Below are positions 53,929-63,358 of a stretch of 64,000 bases of DNA, one piece after another. Source of the stretch: Candidatus Macondimonas diazotrophica (GTDB lineage: Bacteria; Pseudomonadota; Gammaproteobacteria; UBA5335). Position numbers and translations under genes: made by a program. The notes under the pieces are model-generated. The model saw nothing but the letters and a program-made list of their open reading frames with translations, was not told where the DNA came from and made no database searches. Location of the stretch: assembly GCF_004684205.1 (NCBI RefSeq), contig NZ_SRIO01000004.1, positions 124,001-188,000 of the forward strand, given 5' to 3'. Within the stretch, counting starts at the first letter, position 1. The number at the start of each line of letters is the position of its first letter.

Positions 53929-54039
53929 GTATCTCCCGGCTAAAAAGCCGGGAGCGGATTGAAACCGTGACGAAAGACGCATTTACAGCGAGCCATCCGA
54001 GCGTATCTCCCGGCTAAAAAGCCGGGAGCGGTTTTGAAG
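53929..54039 (+). CRISPR. Minimal type I-C CRISPR array: two repeats, one spacer
   Basis: Repeat 1 is 37 nt (53929-53965): GTAT, a 9-bp hairpin CTCCCGGCT-AAAA-AGCCGGGAG, then CGGATTGAAAC. The spacer is 37 nt (53966-54002). Repeat 2 (54003-54039) is identical for 29 nt and then diverges (TTTTGAAGC in place of ATTGAAAC), the usual state of the trailer-end repeat. The 3' handle and length are normal for type I-C. No further copies follow before 54103. Confidence 0.95.
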
Positions 54040-54102
54040 CTGCTATTGGACTGCCTGTAGCGCTTGACCGGCGGCGGTTTCTTTTTTTCGCGAAGCTCCG
54101 GT

Positions 54103-54690
54103 TCATTCGCCCGGATGTTGCTGCGCCAGGAAGAGCGCCAGACGGGTCATCCTTTCCAGCGCATTGACCGATAGCGTGGCCCCGGAAATGCCGTTGATAG
54201 AGCGATCAAGGCGCTGGTTATCGTTCAGGCTGGCGCCTTCGAACTGGCGCGTGAACGCCGGATAGCGTACCTCACCGCCGCGGCTCTCCCGATAGATCAG
54301 AATGCGGACCCTTTCGATCCGGCCGTCCTGAATCAGAATACCTGTCGTGATTGGCTGCTCCTTGCCGATTTCCTCGAGAATGAACGCCACACGCCCGGTG
54401 GTCCGCCAGTAGGTAATTCGCGGTGGTGGGCGATGCCCCAGGATCGCCGTCGCGCCCTCGCCCAAAGGCCCGGTGAGCCAGAGTGTCTGCGCCGGTGGTG
54501 GGTTGCCGTCAAAGCTGTCGGCGATGAAGTCCTCGGGTGCCTGGTACACGCGGGTTGCCCCGCACAAGGCCGCGATCAGAACGACCGCGTATCCGGCGCG
54601 CACGACGCGCCGGATACGGGTCTTCCAGCGCGCCGGGGCGCTTCTGTCGTGATGCTCAGAATTGATAGCCGATGCCCAGATTGAAGCCAT
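54103..54690 (-). CDS. FMN-binding domain protein
   Basis: 195 aa, membrane-anchored near the N-terminus (IRRVVRAGYAVVLIAALCGATRVYQ), then a soluble FMN-binding domain with ITTGILIQDGRIERVRILIYRESRGGEVRYPAFTRQFEGASLNDNQRLDRSINGISGATLSVNALERMTRLALFL. The SGATLS motif is the usual site where ApbE attaches FMN to Thr/Ser. The start is uncertain: ATG 54690 overlaps the 3' end of the porin gene by 35 bp, GTG 54603 is the alternative. It is cotranscribed with the porin under a Fur box, so a periplasmic iron-related redox role is plausible. Confidence 0.8.
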   Translation of the reverse strand: MASIWASAINSEHHDRSAPARWKTRIRRVVRAGYAVVLIAALCGATRVYQAPEDFIADSFDGNPPPAQTLWLTGPLGEGATAILGHRPPPRITYWRTTGRVAFILEEIGKEQPITTGILIQDGRIERVRILIYRESRGGEVRYPAFTRQFEGASLNDNQRLDRSINGISGATLSVNALERMTRLALFLAQQHPGE

Positions 54691-55828
54691 CGAAGCCACC
54701 GCGCCCATCGGGGCCGTTCTGCCACTGATAGTCGGCCTTCAGCACCACTTGCGGAATGGGCCAGAAGTTCACGCCGATGTCGGTCTGGTCGAAGGTGTTG
54801 TCGCCCGCTGCGCCCGCTTCGGTCTCCCATTCGCTGTAGCGCGCAAAGACGCCCCACTGCGGCGCAATGCGCCAAGAGGGCTCGACATACCAGCCATACT
54901 GCTCATCCCGGCCAACCGCTTCGGCCTCGGCGCTGTCCAGGTCCCATCGTGCGTAGAGGGCGCGCAGGCCCAGCGGACCCCGCTCCAAGGCGACATGGGT
55001 TTCCACCAGCACAGCAGGGGTTTCAGGTCCTTCACCCTGGGTGATGTCGCGTTGGTACTGCGACGAAATTCCCCAGGAAACACCCGGTACCCCGGCCCAG
55101 CGCAACCGCCCGGTCACGGCCGGATCGCTTGCATCGGCTTCGGAGACTTTCTGGCGTCCGCCGCGGATGCTGAAATCATCGCTGTTCAGCCCCGAATGCA
55201 GGGCCAGATCGTATCCCCAGCCGGTTCCGAAGTTGCCGGAGAGGGCAGCGCCGCCTTCCCACCAGGTGGTCGGGATGATCACGCGCTCGATGGGATTGCG
55301 TTCGACGCCGTAGAAGGTCGGGGGTTCGTGGGTTTCATTGAGCATCCCCACCGGGACCAGAAACAGGCCGCCCTTGGCCTGCGTGTTGTCGTTCAGGTCA
55401 AACTCGATGTACGCCTGTTCCAGCTCGATTTCGCCGTTCTGATCGTCGCCGGCAATGGCGTGTTCCAGCTCGACTTCCGAGCGAAAGCGGATGCGGTCGG
55501 TGAAGTCGTAGCCGAGGAACATCACGAAGCGATGAAAATCGATCTCGTCTTTGGTGGCGCCGGTTTCATCGTTTTCCAGATTGTTGTAGTGCAGCTCGCC
55601 GTAACCGCCCAAATGGAAGCCATCGAGCGGAGATGTGGCGTTCCCCGGCGCTTCGGCGGCATCGGCCAGCGCGTCGAGCCGGCGTTCGGTTTCCTCGAGC
55701 CGCTGGCGCAGATTGTCGATCTCTTCCTGAGGCGTCGGGGCTGCGAATGCGGTTCCCAGTCCTGCCAGGCTTAGTCCACCGAGTTGTAACGCGGTCTTGA
55801 TCAGTTGCGCTGATGTGGAATTTTTCAT
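54656..55828 (-). CDS. Outer-membrane porin (phosphate-selective porin O/P-like)
   Basis: A 390-aa outer-membrane beta-barrel. Signal peptide ending AGLGTAFA, then a short coiled coil PTPQEEIDNLRQRLEETERRLDALADAAE, then a barrel starting FHLGGYGELHYNNLENDETGATKDEIDFHRFVMFLGYDFTDRIRFRSEVELEHA and ending with the C-terminal aromatic FNLGIGYQF. RVIIPTTWWEGGAALSGNFG is typical of this porin group. Substrate unknown. ATG 55828 is supported by the signal peptide; a Fur-box-like site lies 57 bp upstream. Confidence 0.88.
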   Translation of the reverse strand: MKNSTSAQLIKTALQLGGLSLAGLGTAFAAPTPQEEIDNLRQRLEETERRLDALADAAEAPGNATSPLDGFHLGGYGELHYNNLENDETGATKDEIDFHRFVMFLGYDFTDRIRFRSEVELEHAIAGDDQNGEIELEQAYIEFDLNDNTQAKGGLFLVPVGMLNETHEPPTFYGVERNPIERVIIPTTWWEGGAALSGNFGTGWGYDLALHSGLNSDDFSIRGGRQKVSEADASDPAVTGRLRWAGVPGVSWGISSQYQRDITQGEGPETPAVLVETHVALERGPLGLRALYARWDLDSAEAEAVGRDEQYGWYVEPSWRIAPQWGVFARYSEWETEAGAAGDNTFDQTDIGVNFWPIPQVVLKADYQWQNGPDGRGGFDGFNLGIGYQF

Positions 55829-56155
55829 TATGGCTATTCCATCTGTCCTGAGTAGAGGAGCGTGCGAATTTACCAAAACGCTTGGATAATGAGAAGTATT
55901 ATTGCTATTTGTCGCTTTCCGTATCCTCGCCGGTCCGCCCGCGGCGGTTCGACGGTGCTTGCCGGTCAAGGCAGCGTTGGCGGTGCAGGTGACCGGCCTG
56001 AAGGATCGGCATGAAAGAGCGCCGAGCCGGGATCGAGCGGTCGAATGGATCGGCTTGGGTCGCGTCGCGGCATCCAAATCTGGCGCGGGCGCGCGCATTC
56101 CCTTAAAATTTAAGCCTTTGAGCGCTCTTGGCGATCACTCTAGCGGTTTGTACCC
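55829..56155. other. Divergent intergenic region porin / mnmG
   Basis: 327 bp between divergent starts. The porin-proximal part is AT-rich and holds the Fur-box-like sequence (separate entry). The mnmG-proximal part is ordinary GC-rich sequence with AAATTTAAG at 56105-56114 as the only AT patch. No gene is seen. Confidence 0.5.
55885..55903 (-). promoter_or_regulatory. Fur-box-like operator upstream of the porin gene
   Basis: GATAATGAGAAGTATTATT matches 15 of 19 positions of the classic Fur box GATAATGATAATCATTATC. It is 57 bp before the porin start. It predicts iron repression of the porin-FMN-binding pair. Confidence 0.7.
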
Positions 56156-58024
56156 ATGCATTACCCCGAATCCTTCGATGTCATCGTGATCGGCGGCGGC
56201 CATGCCGGCACCGAGGCGGCGCTGGCGAGCGCGCGGCAGGGGTGCCGCACGCTGCTGCTGACCCACAATCTGGAAACCCTGGGGCAGATGAGCTGCAACC
56301 CGGCGATCGGCGGCATCGGCAAGGGGCACCTGGTGCGGGAGGTCGATGCGCTGGGCGGCTTGATGGCGCAGGCGGCGGACCATGCGGGGATCCAGTTCCG
56401 CACGCTCAATGCGCGCAAGGGGCCGGCGGTTCGGGCGACCCGTACCCAGGCGGACCGGGCGCTTTATCGTGCGTTTGTGCGTCAGGCACTGGAGCGGCAG
56501 CCTAATCTGACACTGTTTCAGCAGGCCGTGGATGATCTTGTCGTCGAGCAAGGACGGATCGGTGGCGCCATCACCCAGATGGGGCTGCGTTTCCGGGCGC
56601 GAACGGTGGTCCTGACGGCGGGAACCTTCCTGGCCGGTCGGATCCACATCGGCCTTGCGCAGCACGAAGGCGGCCGTGCCGGCGACCCCCCCGCCCAGAC
56701 ACTGTCCGCCCGGCTGCGGGAGTTGTCTCCGCGCGTCGGCCGGCTCAAGACCGGAACGCCACCGCGCCTGGATGGCCGCACCATCGACTACGCGCGCCTG
56801 CAGCCGCAGCCGGGAGACGATCCGCGACCGGTCTTCTCGTTTCTTGGACGAGCGGAACAGCACCCGCCTCAGGTGCTCTGCCATATCACGCACACCAACG
56901 AGCGCACCCACGACATCATCCGCGCCGGGCTCGACCGCTCGCCGATGTATACCGGTGTCATCGAAGGCACCGGCCCGCGCTATTGCCCGTCGGTGGAGGA
57001 CAAGATCACCCGCTTTGCCGACAAGACCGCCCATCAGGTCTTTCTGGAACCCGAAGGGCTGCATACCTCGGAGGTCTATCCGAACGGCATCTCCACCAGT
57101 CTGCCCTTCGACGTGCAGTACGCGCTGGTGCGCTCCATGGCCGGGCTGGAAAACGCGCATATCCTGCGGCCGGGCTATGCCATCGAATACGATTTCTTCG
57201 ATCCGCGCGATCTGTGGCCGTCCCTGGAATCACGGTATCTGCCGGGTCTGTTCATGGCTGGGCAGATCAATGGCACCACGGGCTACGAGGAAGCCGCCGC
57301 CCAGGGTCTGATCGCTGGACTCAATGCCGCCCGGCAGGCGCGCGAGTTGCCGCCATGGACGCCGCGCCGGGATGAGGCCTATATCGGGGTGCTCATCGAC
57401 GACCTCATCACCCGTGGCACGGCCGAGCCTTATCGTATGTTCACCAGTCGCGCCGAGTACCGGCTGCTGCTGCGCGAGGATAACGCCGATCTGCGACTCA
57501 CGCCGATCGGGCGGGAACTGGGGCTGGTGGATGAGACGCGCTGGGCAGCGTTCGAGCGCAAGCAAACCGCAATCACCCACGAACAGGCGCGGCTCCGGCG
57601 AACCTTCCTGCGTCCAGGCGATGGCGCTGCAGCAGCGCTCGAAACGCTGCTGGGCGCGCCGCTCGAGCGCGAGCAGCGTGCGCTCGACCTGTTGCGCCGG
57701 CCCGAGGTGGATTACGGCGCGCTGGCCGCGATCATTGGTGATCCGGTTGCGGATCCGGCCGTGGCCGAGCAGATTGAAGTACAGGCCAAGTACGCCGGTT
57801 ACATCGAGCGCCAGCAGCGCGATATCGAGCGCCAGCGCGTCCATGAGGAAACCCCCTTGCCGGTCGCCTTCGACTACGGGCAGGTCGCCGGCCTGTCCCA
57901 TGAGGTGCGCCAGAAGCTGGACGCCGGCCGTCCGACCACGCTGGGTCAGGCGGCACGCCTGCCGGGCATCACGCCGGCGGCGATTTCCCTCCTGCTCATC
58001 CACCTGAAGCGTCGTGCCGCATGA
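56156..58024 (+). CDS. mnmG: tRNA uridine 5-carboxymethylaminomethyl modification enzyme MnmG (GidA)
   Basis: FAD-dependent partner of MnmE in making cmnm5U34 of tRNA. 622 aa. FAD motif [31 protein letters not shown], then the GidA signatures [96 protein letters not shown], and the C-terminal MnmE-binding helical domain ([19 protein letters not shown]). Its stop overlaps the next start (ATGA). Confidence 0.98.
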   Translation: MHYPESFDVIVIGGGHAGTEAALASARQGCRTLLLTHNLETLGQMSCNPAIGGIGKGHLVREVDALGGLMAQAADHAGIQFRTLNARKGPAVRATRTQADRALYRAFVRQALERQPNLTLFQQAVDDLVVEQGRIGGAITQMGLRFRARTVVLTAGTFLAGRIHIGLAQHEGGRAGDPPAQTLSARLRELSPRVGRLKTGTPPRLDGRTIDYARLQPQPGDDPRPVFSFLGRAEQHPPQVLCHITHTNERTHDIIRAGLDRSPMYTGVIEGTGPRYCPSVEDKITRFADKTAHQVFLEPEGLHTSEVYPNGISTSLPFDVQYALVRSMAGLENAHILRPGYAIEYDFFDPRDLWPSLESRYLPGLFMAGQINGTTGYEEAAAQGLIAGLNAARQARELPPWTPRRDEAYIGVLIDDLITRGTAEPYRMFTSRAEYRLLLREDNADLRLTPIGRELGLVDETRWAAFERKQTAITHEQARLRRTFLRPGDGAAAALETLLGAPLEREQRALDLLRRPEVDYGALAAIIGDPVADPAVAEQIEVQAKYAGYIERQQRDIERQRVHEETPLPVAFDYGQVAGLSHEVRQKLDAGRPTTLGQAARLPGITPAAISLLLIHLKRRAA

Positions 58025-59664
58025 AGTCACTGATTGTCCAGGCCATTTTGAGATCCGCCATCCTGATTACCGTTTTGGCCGCACTTGCCGGCTGTTCGGA
58101 CGGCACCGACCGCGACCCGCGCCAGGGTCCGGCGATCGAGGCGGGGCAGTCGATGCTGCGCAAGGCCAACGGCGCCGAGCCGCAGACGCTCGATCCGCAT
58201 CGCGCCGAGGATGTCTCGTCGTCCAACATCCTGCGCGACCTTTACGAAGGTCTGGTGCTGACCGGCGCCGAGGGGCCGCGGCCCGGCGTGGCCGAGTCCT
58301 GGGAAATCAGCGCGGACGGGCTGCGCTATGTGTTCCATCTGCGGCCGGCTGCGCGCTGGTCCAACGGCGATCCGGTGGTGGCCGAGGATTTCGTCGCCGG
58401 GCTGCGCCGCACGGTCGATCCGGCGACCGGCTCGAACTACGGCTTGATCCTGGCGCCCATCGCCCAGGCCGAGGCCATTCTGGCCGGGCAGGCCAAAGCC
58501 GAGACCCTGGGCGTACAAGCCCTGGATGACCACACGCTGGAGATCCGGCTGAAGGCACCGACGCCCTATTTTCTGAGTCTGCTCACCCATTCGACCACCT
58601 ATCCCATCCATCGCGCTTCATTGGCGGAATTTGGCGATCGCTTCACCCGACCGGGCAATCTGGTGAGCAACGGGGCCTATCAGCTCACCGAGGCCGTGGT
58701 CCAATCCCATGTCATGCTGAGTCGCAATCCACACTACTGGGACGATGCCCAGACCCGCATCGACAAGGTGCGCTATTCGGCCATCGAGGAAGCCTCGAGC
58801 GAATTCAAGCGCTACCGCGCCGGGGAAGTGGACTGGGGCGGCGTGCCCACGGCGGATTTCGCCTGGGCGCGCGAGAACCTTGGCGATGAACTGCACATTC
58901 AGCCGTACCTGGGCGTGTACTACTTTGGCCTGAACCTCACGCGCCCGCCGTTCCAGGATGCGCCGGCGTTGAGACAGGCCCTGACCCTGGCGGTCGATCG
59001 CGAAATCCTGACCGAAAAGATCACCGGCGGCGGTGAGATTCCCGCTTATGGCTGGGTGCCCCCTGGCCTGCCCGGTTACCAGCAGGCCACGCCGGATTAC
59101 GCTCACTGGACGCGGGAAGCCCGCTTCGCCGAGGCGCGGCGGCTGTATGCCGAAGCGGGCTATTCGGCCGAACGGCCGCTGAAAGTCGAGATCCGCTACA
59201 ACACGCAGGAAGACAACCGCAAGATCGCGGTGGCCGTTGCCCAGATGTGGAAGCAGGTGCTGGGGGTGGAAGCCACGCTGTTCAACGAGGAATGGAAGGT
59301 CTTTTTGCAGAACCGCAAGCAGAAGCAGGTCACGCAGGTGTTTCGCAGCGGCTGGATCGGGGACTATGCCGATCCCTATACCTTCCTGGAGCTGCTGCAC
59401 TCCCAGCATGGCATCAATGATTCGGGATACGCCAATCCGGCCTATGACGCCTTGCTCGCCCGCATCAGCGCCCTGCCTGGCGGTTCCGAGCGCAATGACC
59501 TGATGCGCCAGGCCGAGGCCATGATGCTCGCCGACGATCCGGTGATTCCACTGTTCTTCTATGTCAGCAAGACCCTGATCAAGCCTTGGGTGAAGGGCTA
59601 CCGGCCCAACATCATGAACCAGCACTACACCAAGGATTTGTGGATCGAGCCGCTCGGCGGCTGA
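58021..59664 (+). CDS. Peptide-binding lipoprotein (OppA-like, SBP family 5)
   Basis: Periplasmic oligopeptide-binding component of an ABC importer. 547 aa. Lipoprotein signal [12 protein letters not shown] with the LAGC lipobox. SBP5 features: [113 protein letters not shown], and [21 protein letters not shown]. The permease and ATPase genes are not in the window, so it is an orphan binding protein, translationally coupled to mnmG. Confidence 0.93.
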   Translation: MKSLIVQAILRSAILITVLAALAGCSDGTDRDPRQGPAIEAGQSMLRKANGAEPQTLDPHRAEDVSSSNILRDLYEGLVLTGAEGPRPGVAESWEISADGLRYVFHLRPAARWSNGDPVVAEDFVAGLRRTVDPATGSNYGLILAPIAQAEAILAGQAKAETLGVQALDDHTLEIRLKAPTPYFLSLLTHSTTYPIHRASLAEFGDRFTRPGNLVSNGAYQLTEAVVQSHVMLSRNPHYWDDAQTRIDKVRYSAIEEASSEFKRYRAGEVDWGGVPTADFAWARENLGDELHIQPYLGVYYFGLNLTRPPFQDAPALRQALTLAVDREILTEKITGGGEIPAYGWVPPGLPGYQQATPDYAHWTREARFAEARRLYAEAGYSAERPLKVEIRYNTQEDNRKIAVAVAQMWKQVLGVEATLFNEEWKVFLQNRKQKQVTQVFRSGWIGDYADPYTFLELLHSQHGINDSGYANPAYDALLARISALPGGSERNDLMRQAEAMMLADDPVIPLFFYVSKTLIKPWVKGYRPNIMNQHYTKDLWIEPLGG

Positions 59665-59737
59665 GCTCGCCGTGCGGGAGTGCCGTTCCCGAATCGGGGC
59701 ATCATCGCAGAACGGATGTTTGTCGGGGCGGTTGCGA

Positions 59738-60157
59738 TGGATGAGTCCACCGAGCCAGCCGTCGGCTGGTGGCACTTCCTCCACGGAGCGGACATTTTGG
59801 TGTGAGCGGCTCCGGTCCCAGCTTCTGGGGCAAGCCTTCGAGCAGGCGGCGCTGATCGCCGTCATGACCCAACCGGGACGGGTGCGGCCGGTTCAGGCTG
59901 TTCCTATCGCGTGTACGCGCCCGATCCCGAAACCCTGCTGGTGGACTAGCTCAATGCCGTGGTCTACGAGATCGCCACCCGCAGCATGCTGTTTGGCCGC
60001 TTCGAGGTGGTGATCGAGGGCTCGTATCTGGCCGCCACGGCCTATGGCGAGCCGCTCGACCCGACACACCATCATCCCGCCGTGGCGGTCAAGGGTGCCA
60101 GCTATACTGCGCTGCGGGGGTGGCTCGGGAATTGCGGCCTGCGCCCTGGATGTCTGA
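59738..60157 (+). pseudogene. Decayed archease gene
   Basis: Archease activates the RNA ligase RtcB. Recognisable pieces: GWWHFLHGADILV at the start, then AFEQAALIAVMTQPGRVRPVQAV after a frameshift, SYRVYAPDPETLLVD followed by an in-frame TAG where Trp is expected, LNAVVYEIATRSMLFGRFEVVIEGSYLAATAYGEPLDPTHHHPAVAVKGASYTALR, and after one more frameshift ACALDV with the terminal TGA. It ends 11 nt before the rtcB remnant, behind a good GAGGAGG. Inactive. Confidence 0.85.
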
Positions 60158-60168
60158 GGAGGTTCGCC

Positions 60169-60789
60169 ATGGATCTGGGCGCGCTCGAACGACAGGGTGA
60201 TTTCACTTGGCATCTGCCGTGGCGGGATGCGATGCGGGTGCCCGGCGTGAGAATTAAGGGGATGCCAGATCTTTTGGGCGGAATGGAATGGACAGCAAAG
60301 TCGCCGAGCCGTCGCGCAACGTGGTTGTCTGCCCGGAATCGTCGAAGCGGCCTATGCGCTGCCCGATGCCCACTGGGGTTATGGCTTTCCGATTGGTGGG
60401 GGTGCGGCCTTCGGTCCGGCCGAGGGCGGCGTGATCTCCGCCGGTGGAGTGGGTTGCGATATTGTCTGTGGGGTACGCCTGCTGCGCACCGGTCTCATAC
60501 GTGCCGAGCTGGAGCCGGTCGTCCGCACTGCGCGGGCCGATGCGCGGTTTGCAACCATCCCGGTGGGGCTCGGCCGTGGTGGGGCGCTGCTCTGGATGCC
60601 ATGCTGGCGGCGGCGCATGAGCCAGCATGAGGCGGTGCGCCGCTGGCAGGAGCGGGCCGTGGTCGACGATTTGGCCGACCGCGGCGTTCTGATTCACAGT
60701 CCGTCACTGCGCGGTATGGCCGAAGAAGCGCCCGGTTTGATCCGCAACGTCGCTCGTCTTTTGCCGCGGATCTGCATCCAGGGGTGGGA
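60169..60789 (+). pseudogene. Decayed, internally deleted RNA ligase RtcB gene
   Basis: Starts MDLGALERQGDFTWHLPWRDAMRVPGVRI, frameshifts, then continues VAQRGCLPGIVEAAYALPDAHWGYGFPIGGGAAFGPAEGGVISAGGVGCDIVCGVRLLRTGLIRAELEPVV, which is the RtcB N-terminal signature. The sequence then jumps to a tail RGMAEEAPG...NVARLLPRICIQG, the last residues of RtcB. The catalytic centre, including the guanylylated His, is missing. RtcB joins 2',3'-cyclic phosphate RNA ends; this copy cannot. Confidence 0.87.
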
Positions 60790-60807
60790 GTGTCCGGGGA
60801 GATTCCG

Positions 60808-61950
60808 GTGAGATCATCCGAGGCGGACGGGGGCGTCCGGCGCATTCTGCACGTCGACATGGACGCGTTCTTCGCCGCGGTCGAGGTGCTTCGCCATCCC
60901 GCGCTTGCCGGCAAGCCGCTGGTCATCGGTGGGCGCGGTGATCCGTTTGCGCGCGGGGTGGTGTCGACAGCGTCCTATGAGGCGCGCCGGTTCGGTGTCC
61001 ATTCGGCGATGCCGCTGCGTATGGCGCACGAACGGTGCCCGCAGGCCGTTTTCCTGCCCGTGGACTACCGCGAGTACGCCCGCGTTTCGGCGCGGATCAA
61101 AGCGATCCTCCGGCAGTTTTCACCGCAGTTGGAGGATGTGGGTATCGATGAGGCCTACCTCGACGTGTCGCAGCTGACGGATCCGTCATCGCGCCTCGCC
61201 CGGGCGATCAAGCAGCGCATCTTGACCGAAATCGGCCTCACCTGTTCGATCGGAATCGCGCCCAACAAGCTGTTGGCCAAGATCGCTTCGGATCTGGAGA
61301 AACCCGATGGCGTGACGGTATTGACCGAGGTCGATGTCGCCACCCGGATCTGGCCATTGCCGGTGCGCAAGCTGCAGGGCGTGGGGCCCGTTACCGAACG
61401 ACGCCTCGAGGCGATCGATATCCACACCATCGGCGAGCTGGCGGCCACCCCTCAAGCGCGTCTGGCGGCCCTGTTCGGCCCGGCCCACGGCCGCTTCCTG
61501 TGGCGATCTGCGCAAGGCGAGGACGATCGCACGGTCGTGACCCATCGCGAACCCAAGTCACACAGCCGGGAAGTCACGTTTCAGGCTGATGTCGGGGACC
61601 GGCAGACCTTGTTGCGGGCCTTGGCGGGCCTGTCGGAACGGGTGGCCGAAGAGCTCCGTGCAGCGGGCCGGAGCGGGAGCACGGTGGGAATCAAGCTGCG
61701 TTTTGCCGATTTCGAGACCCGTACCCGAGTCCGGACACTGGCCGTGCCCACACACGCCGGCACGGCTATCTTCGCCGGGGCCCGCGCGTGCCTGGATCGC
61801 ATTGACCTGGATCGCAAGGTGCGGTTGCTGGGCGTGCGGGTGGGCGAGCTGCGTATCGATCAAACCCGGGCCCTTGAGACGGCGGCTCATGTCGCCGAGG
61901 GACAGATGCTCACGCTCGACTTCGGTCATCCAGACGATCCGGCGGTTTAA
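60808..61950 (+). CDS. dinB: DNA polymerase IV (translesion, Y family)
   Basis: Error-prone translesion polymerase. 380 aa. Palm motifs ILHVDMDAFFAAVEVLRHPALAGKPLVIGG (first Asp) and LEDVGIDEAYLDVSQ (second Asp-Glu), then SIGIAPNKLLAKIASDLEKPDGVTVL, the helix-hairpin-helix LPVRKLQGVGPVTERRLEAIDIHTIGEL, and the little-finger domain with SHSREVTFQ. GTG 60808 has GGGGAG 6 nt upstream; GTG 60784 is possible but starts inside the rtcB remnant. Confidence 0.95.
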   Translation: MRSSEADGGVRRILHVDMDAFFAAVEVLRHPALAGKPLVIGGRGDPFARGVVSTASYEARRFGVHSAMPLRMAHERCPQAVFLPVDYREYARVSARIKAILRQFSPQLEDVGIDEAYLDVSQLTDPSSRLARAIKQRILTEIGLTCSIGIAPNKLLAKIASDLEKPDGVTVLTEVDVATRIWPLPVRKLQGVGPVTERRLEAIDIHTIGELAATPQARLAALFGPAHGRFLWRSAQGEDDRTVVTHREPKSHSREVTFQADVGDRQTLLRALAGLSERVAEELRAAGRSGSTVGIKLRFADFETRTRVRTLAVPTHAGTAIFAGARACLDRIDLDRKVRLLGVRVGELRIDQTRALETAAHVAEGQMLTLDFGHPDDPAV

Positions 61951-62059
61951 GCCTGGCGCGGACGGCGCGGAATGTCCGGGGCCGCAATCTCGCGGGCCCG
62001 GTTCGAATCGGTCATGTGCAAGGGCTGGGCTGCATCGCTGACCTCCATGCGCGTACGCG

Positions 62060-62548
62060 ATGGGTCTCAGCCGCCCTGACTCGAGCCGGCCCGGTGAACG
62101 CTGCTCGCCCATTGCTTCGACGAAACGGACCGCGTCGCCGATCGCCAGGCGAGCGAAGTCGCCTTCCACCAGCGCATGGTGATGGAAATTAGAGATCGCG
62201 ACCGTCCGGGGGGTTGAATGCGGCCATGGTCACCGTTAGGGCTGATCTCGCGATGGCGGCGGCGCTCGGCGGCGTCGAAACTATTCCGAATCGCGACTTG
62301 CAGCTCTTCATGGGTGTGATACACGAGCCCGGATCCCGGCTGACCACCACTGCATGCCCGGGCAGCGTCGCATCGATTCGGACGTGATAGATTGTGCCCT
62401 GGTGGTGATGCCGGTGCGGCGCCTCGATCATTACGCGGCAGGCCATGCGGTCGGGCGCGAGCCGTTCGAGCTTCCGGACGCGCGGGCGGACCTGCTTCTC
62501 AATGGCCAGGCTGCCGTCCAGATTGCGGTCAGTTCCAGGGGGCTTGCA
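62060..62548 (-). pseudogene. Decayed HPF/RaiA ribosome-hibernation factor fused to a cold-shock domain
   Basis: On the minus strand pieces of one protein are spread over frames: PLELT, then RNLDGSLAIEKQVRPRVRKLERLAPDRMACRVMIEAPHRHHHQGTIYHVRIDATLPGHAVVVSRDPG (HPF core), after a frameshift YHTHEELQVAIRNSFDAAERR, after another FNPPDGRDL ending in a stop where Tyr is expected, and finally FHHHALVEGDFARLAIGDAVRFVEAMGEQ (cold-shock-like tail). The order is that of the RaiA-CSD proteins of several gammaproteobacteria. Several frameshifts and no intact start: inactive. Confidence 0.82.
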
Positions 62549-62756
62549 AGAGCGCCCTCCAAGCGATGGATTGCGGGTGCGGGGTCGCATCGCATGATTC
62601 CGGCAGGGACCGGCTCGCTTCGGTGACTGCGCGCCGGTGATGGCCGGTCGTCAACGGCTGGCGTGGGTGCCCTGACGCAGGCCAGCGCGACGTCGTTTCG
62701 GGGCGATTGCGGCCTGGATGACGCCGAACCCGGAGGCCGCCGGTTTGTTCGGACCC

Positions 62757-62785
62757 TTGCGGCAAGCAATCTTCCCGTGATAAAA
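62757..62785 (+). promoter_or_regulatory. Candidate promoter of rpmB-rpmG
   Basis: TTGCGG at 62757-62762, a 16-nt spacer, then GATAAA at 62779-62784. It lies about 80 nt before rpmB. Weak consensus; included because the operon needs a promoter here and the upstream gene is a minus-strand remnant. Confidence 0.35.
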
Positions 62786-62866
62786 AGGGCGTTTAGCGCG
62801 CAAGGCTGGCAGAGAATGCCGAATGGCCGGCGCGCTCCGCATCGACCCGATTGAGGATTGGATCCC

Positions 62867-63103
62867 ATGTCCCGAGTTTGCCAGGTTACCGGGAAGCGCC
62901 CCATCACTGGAAACAACGTTTCCCATGCCAATAACAGGACCAAGCGCCGGTTTTTGCCCAACCTGCATGAGCAGCGCTTCTGGGTCGATTCCGAGCAGCG
63001 TTTTGTGCGTCTGCGCGTCTCCACCAAGGGCATCCGCATCATCGACAAGCTGGGAATCGATGCCGTTCTGGCGGATATCCGCAAGCGTGGCGAGAAAGTG
63101 TGA
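62867..63103 (+). CDS. rpmB: 50S ribosomal protein L28
   Basis: 78 aa, the exact E. coli length: [78 protein letters not shown]. It begins the rpmB-rpmG-mutM cluster, a conserved gammaproteobacterial order. The single N-terminal Cys is the usual one. rpmG follows after 11 bp. Confidence 0.99.
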   Translation: MSRVCQVTGKRPITGNNVSHANNRTKRRFLPNLHEQRFWVDSEQRFVRLRVSTKGIRIIDKLGIDAVLADIRKRGEKV

Positions 63104-63114
63104 GGGGATGAGTC

Positions 63115-63270
63115 ATGCGTGACAAGATCAAATTGGTTTCGACTGCCGGTACCGGTCATTTCTATACCACCACGAAGAACAAGCGCACCAAGCCGGAAAA
63201 GATGGAGATCAAGAAGTTCGATCCCGTCGTTCGGCAGCACGTGCTCTACAAGGAAGCCAAGATCAAGTGA
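63115..63270 (+). CDS. rpmG: 50S ribosomal protein L33
   Basis: 51 aa: [51 protein letters not shown]. This is the zinc-less form of L33: the CXXC pairs of the alternative form are absent (STAGTGH and KFDP positions). GAGGGG upstream overlaps the rpmB stop. A terminator follows. Confidence 0.99.
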   Translation: MRDKIKLVSTAGTGHFYTTTKNKRTKPEKMEIKKFDPVVRQHVLYKEAKIK

Positions 63271-63312
63271 CCACCGGCGGCTTGGTGCGCTGAGCCGCAG
63301 TCGCTGAATTCC

Positions 63313-63340
63313 AAAAAGCCCGCTTCGAGCGGGCTTTTCC
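63313..63340 (+). terminator. Rho-independent terminator after rpmG
   Basis: AAAAGCCCGCT / AGCGGGCTTTT stem, 11 bp with a 3-nt loop, ends in a T-run. It lies 43 bp after rpmG and about 20 bp before mutM. Confidence 0.9.
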
Positions 63341-63358
63341 TATTCTGGAATCGGATCG

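Noticed and set aside
60254-60926. Minus-strand frames across the rtcB remnant and dinB start
   Set aside because: They are antisense to recognisable RtcB and DinB sequence and have no family resemblance.
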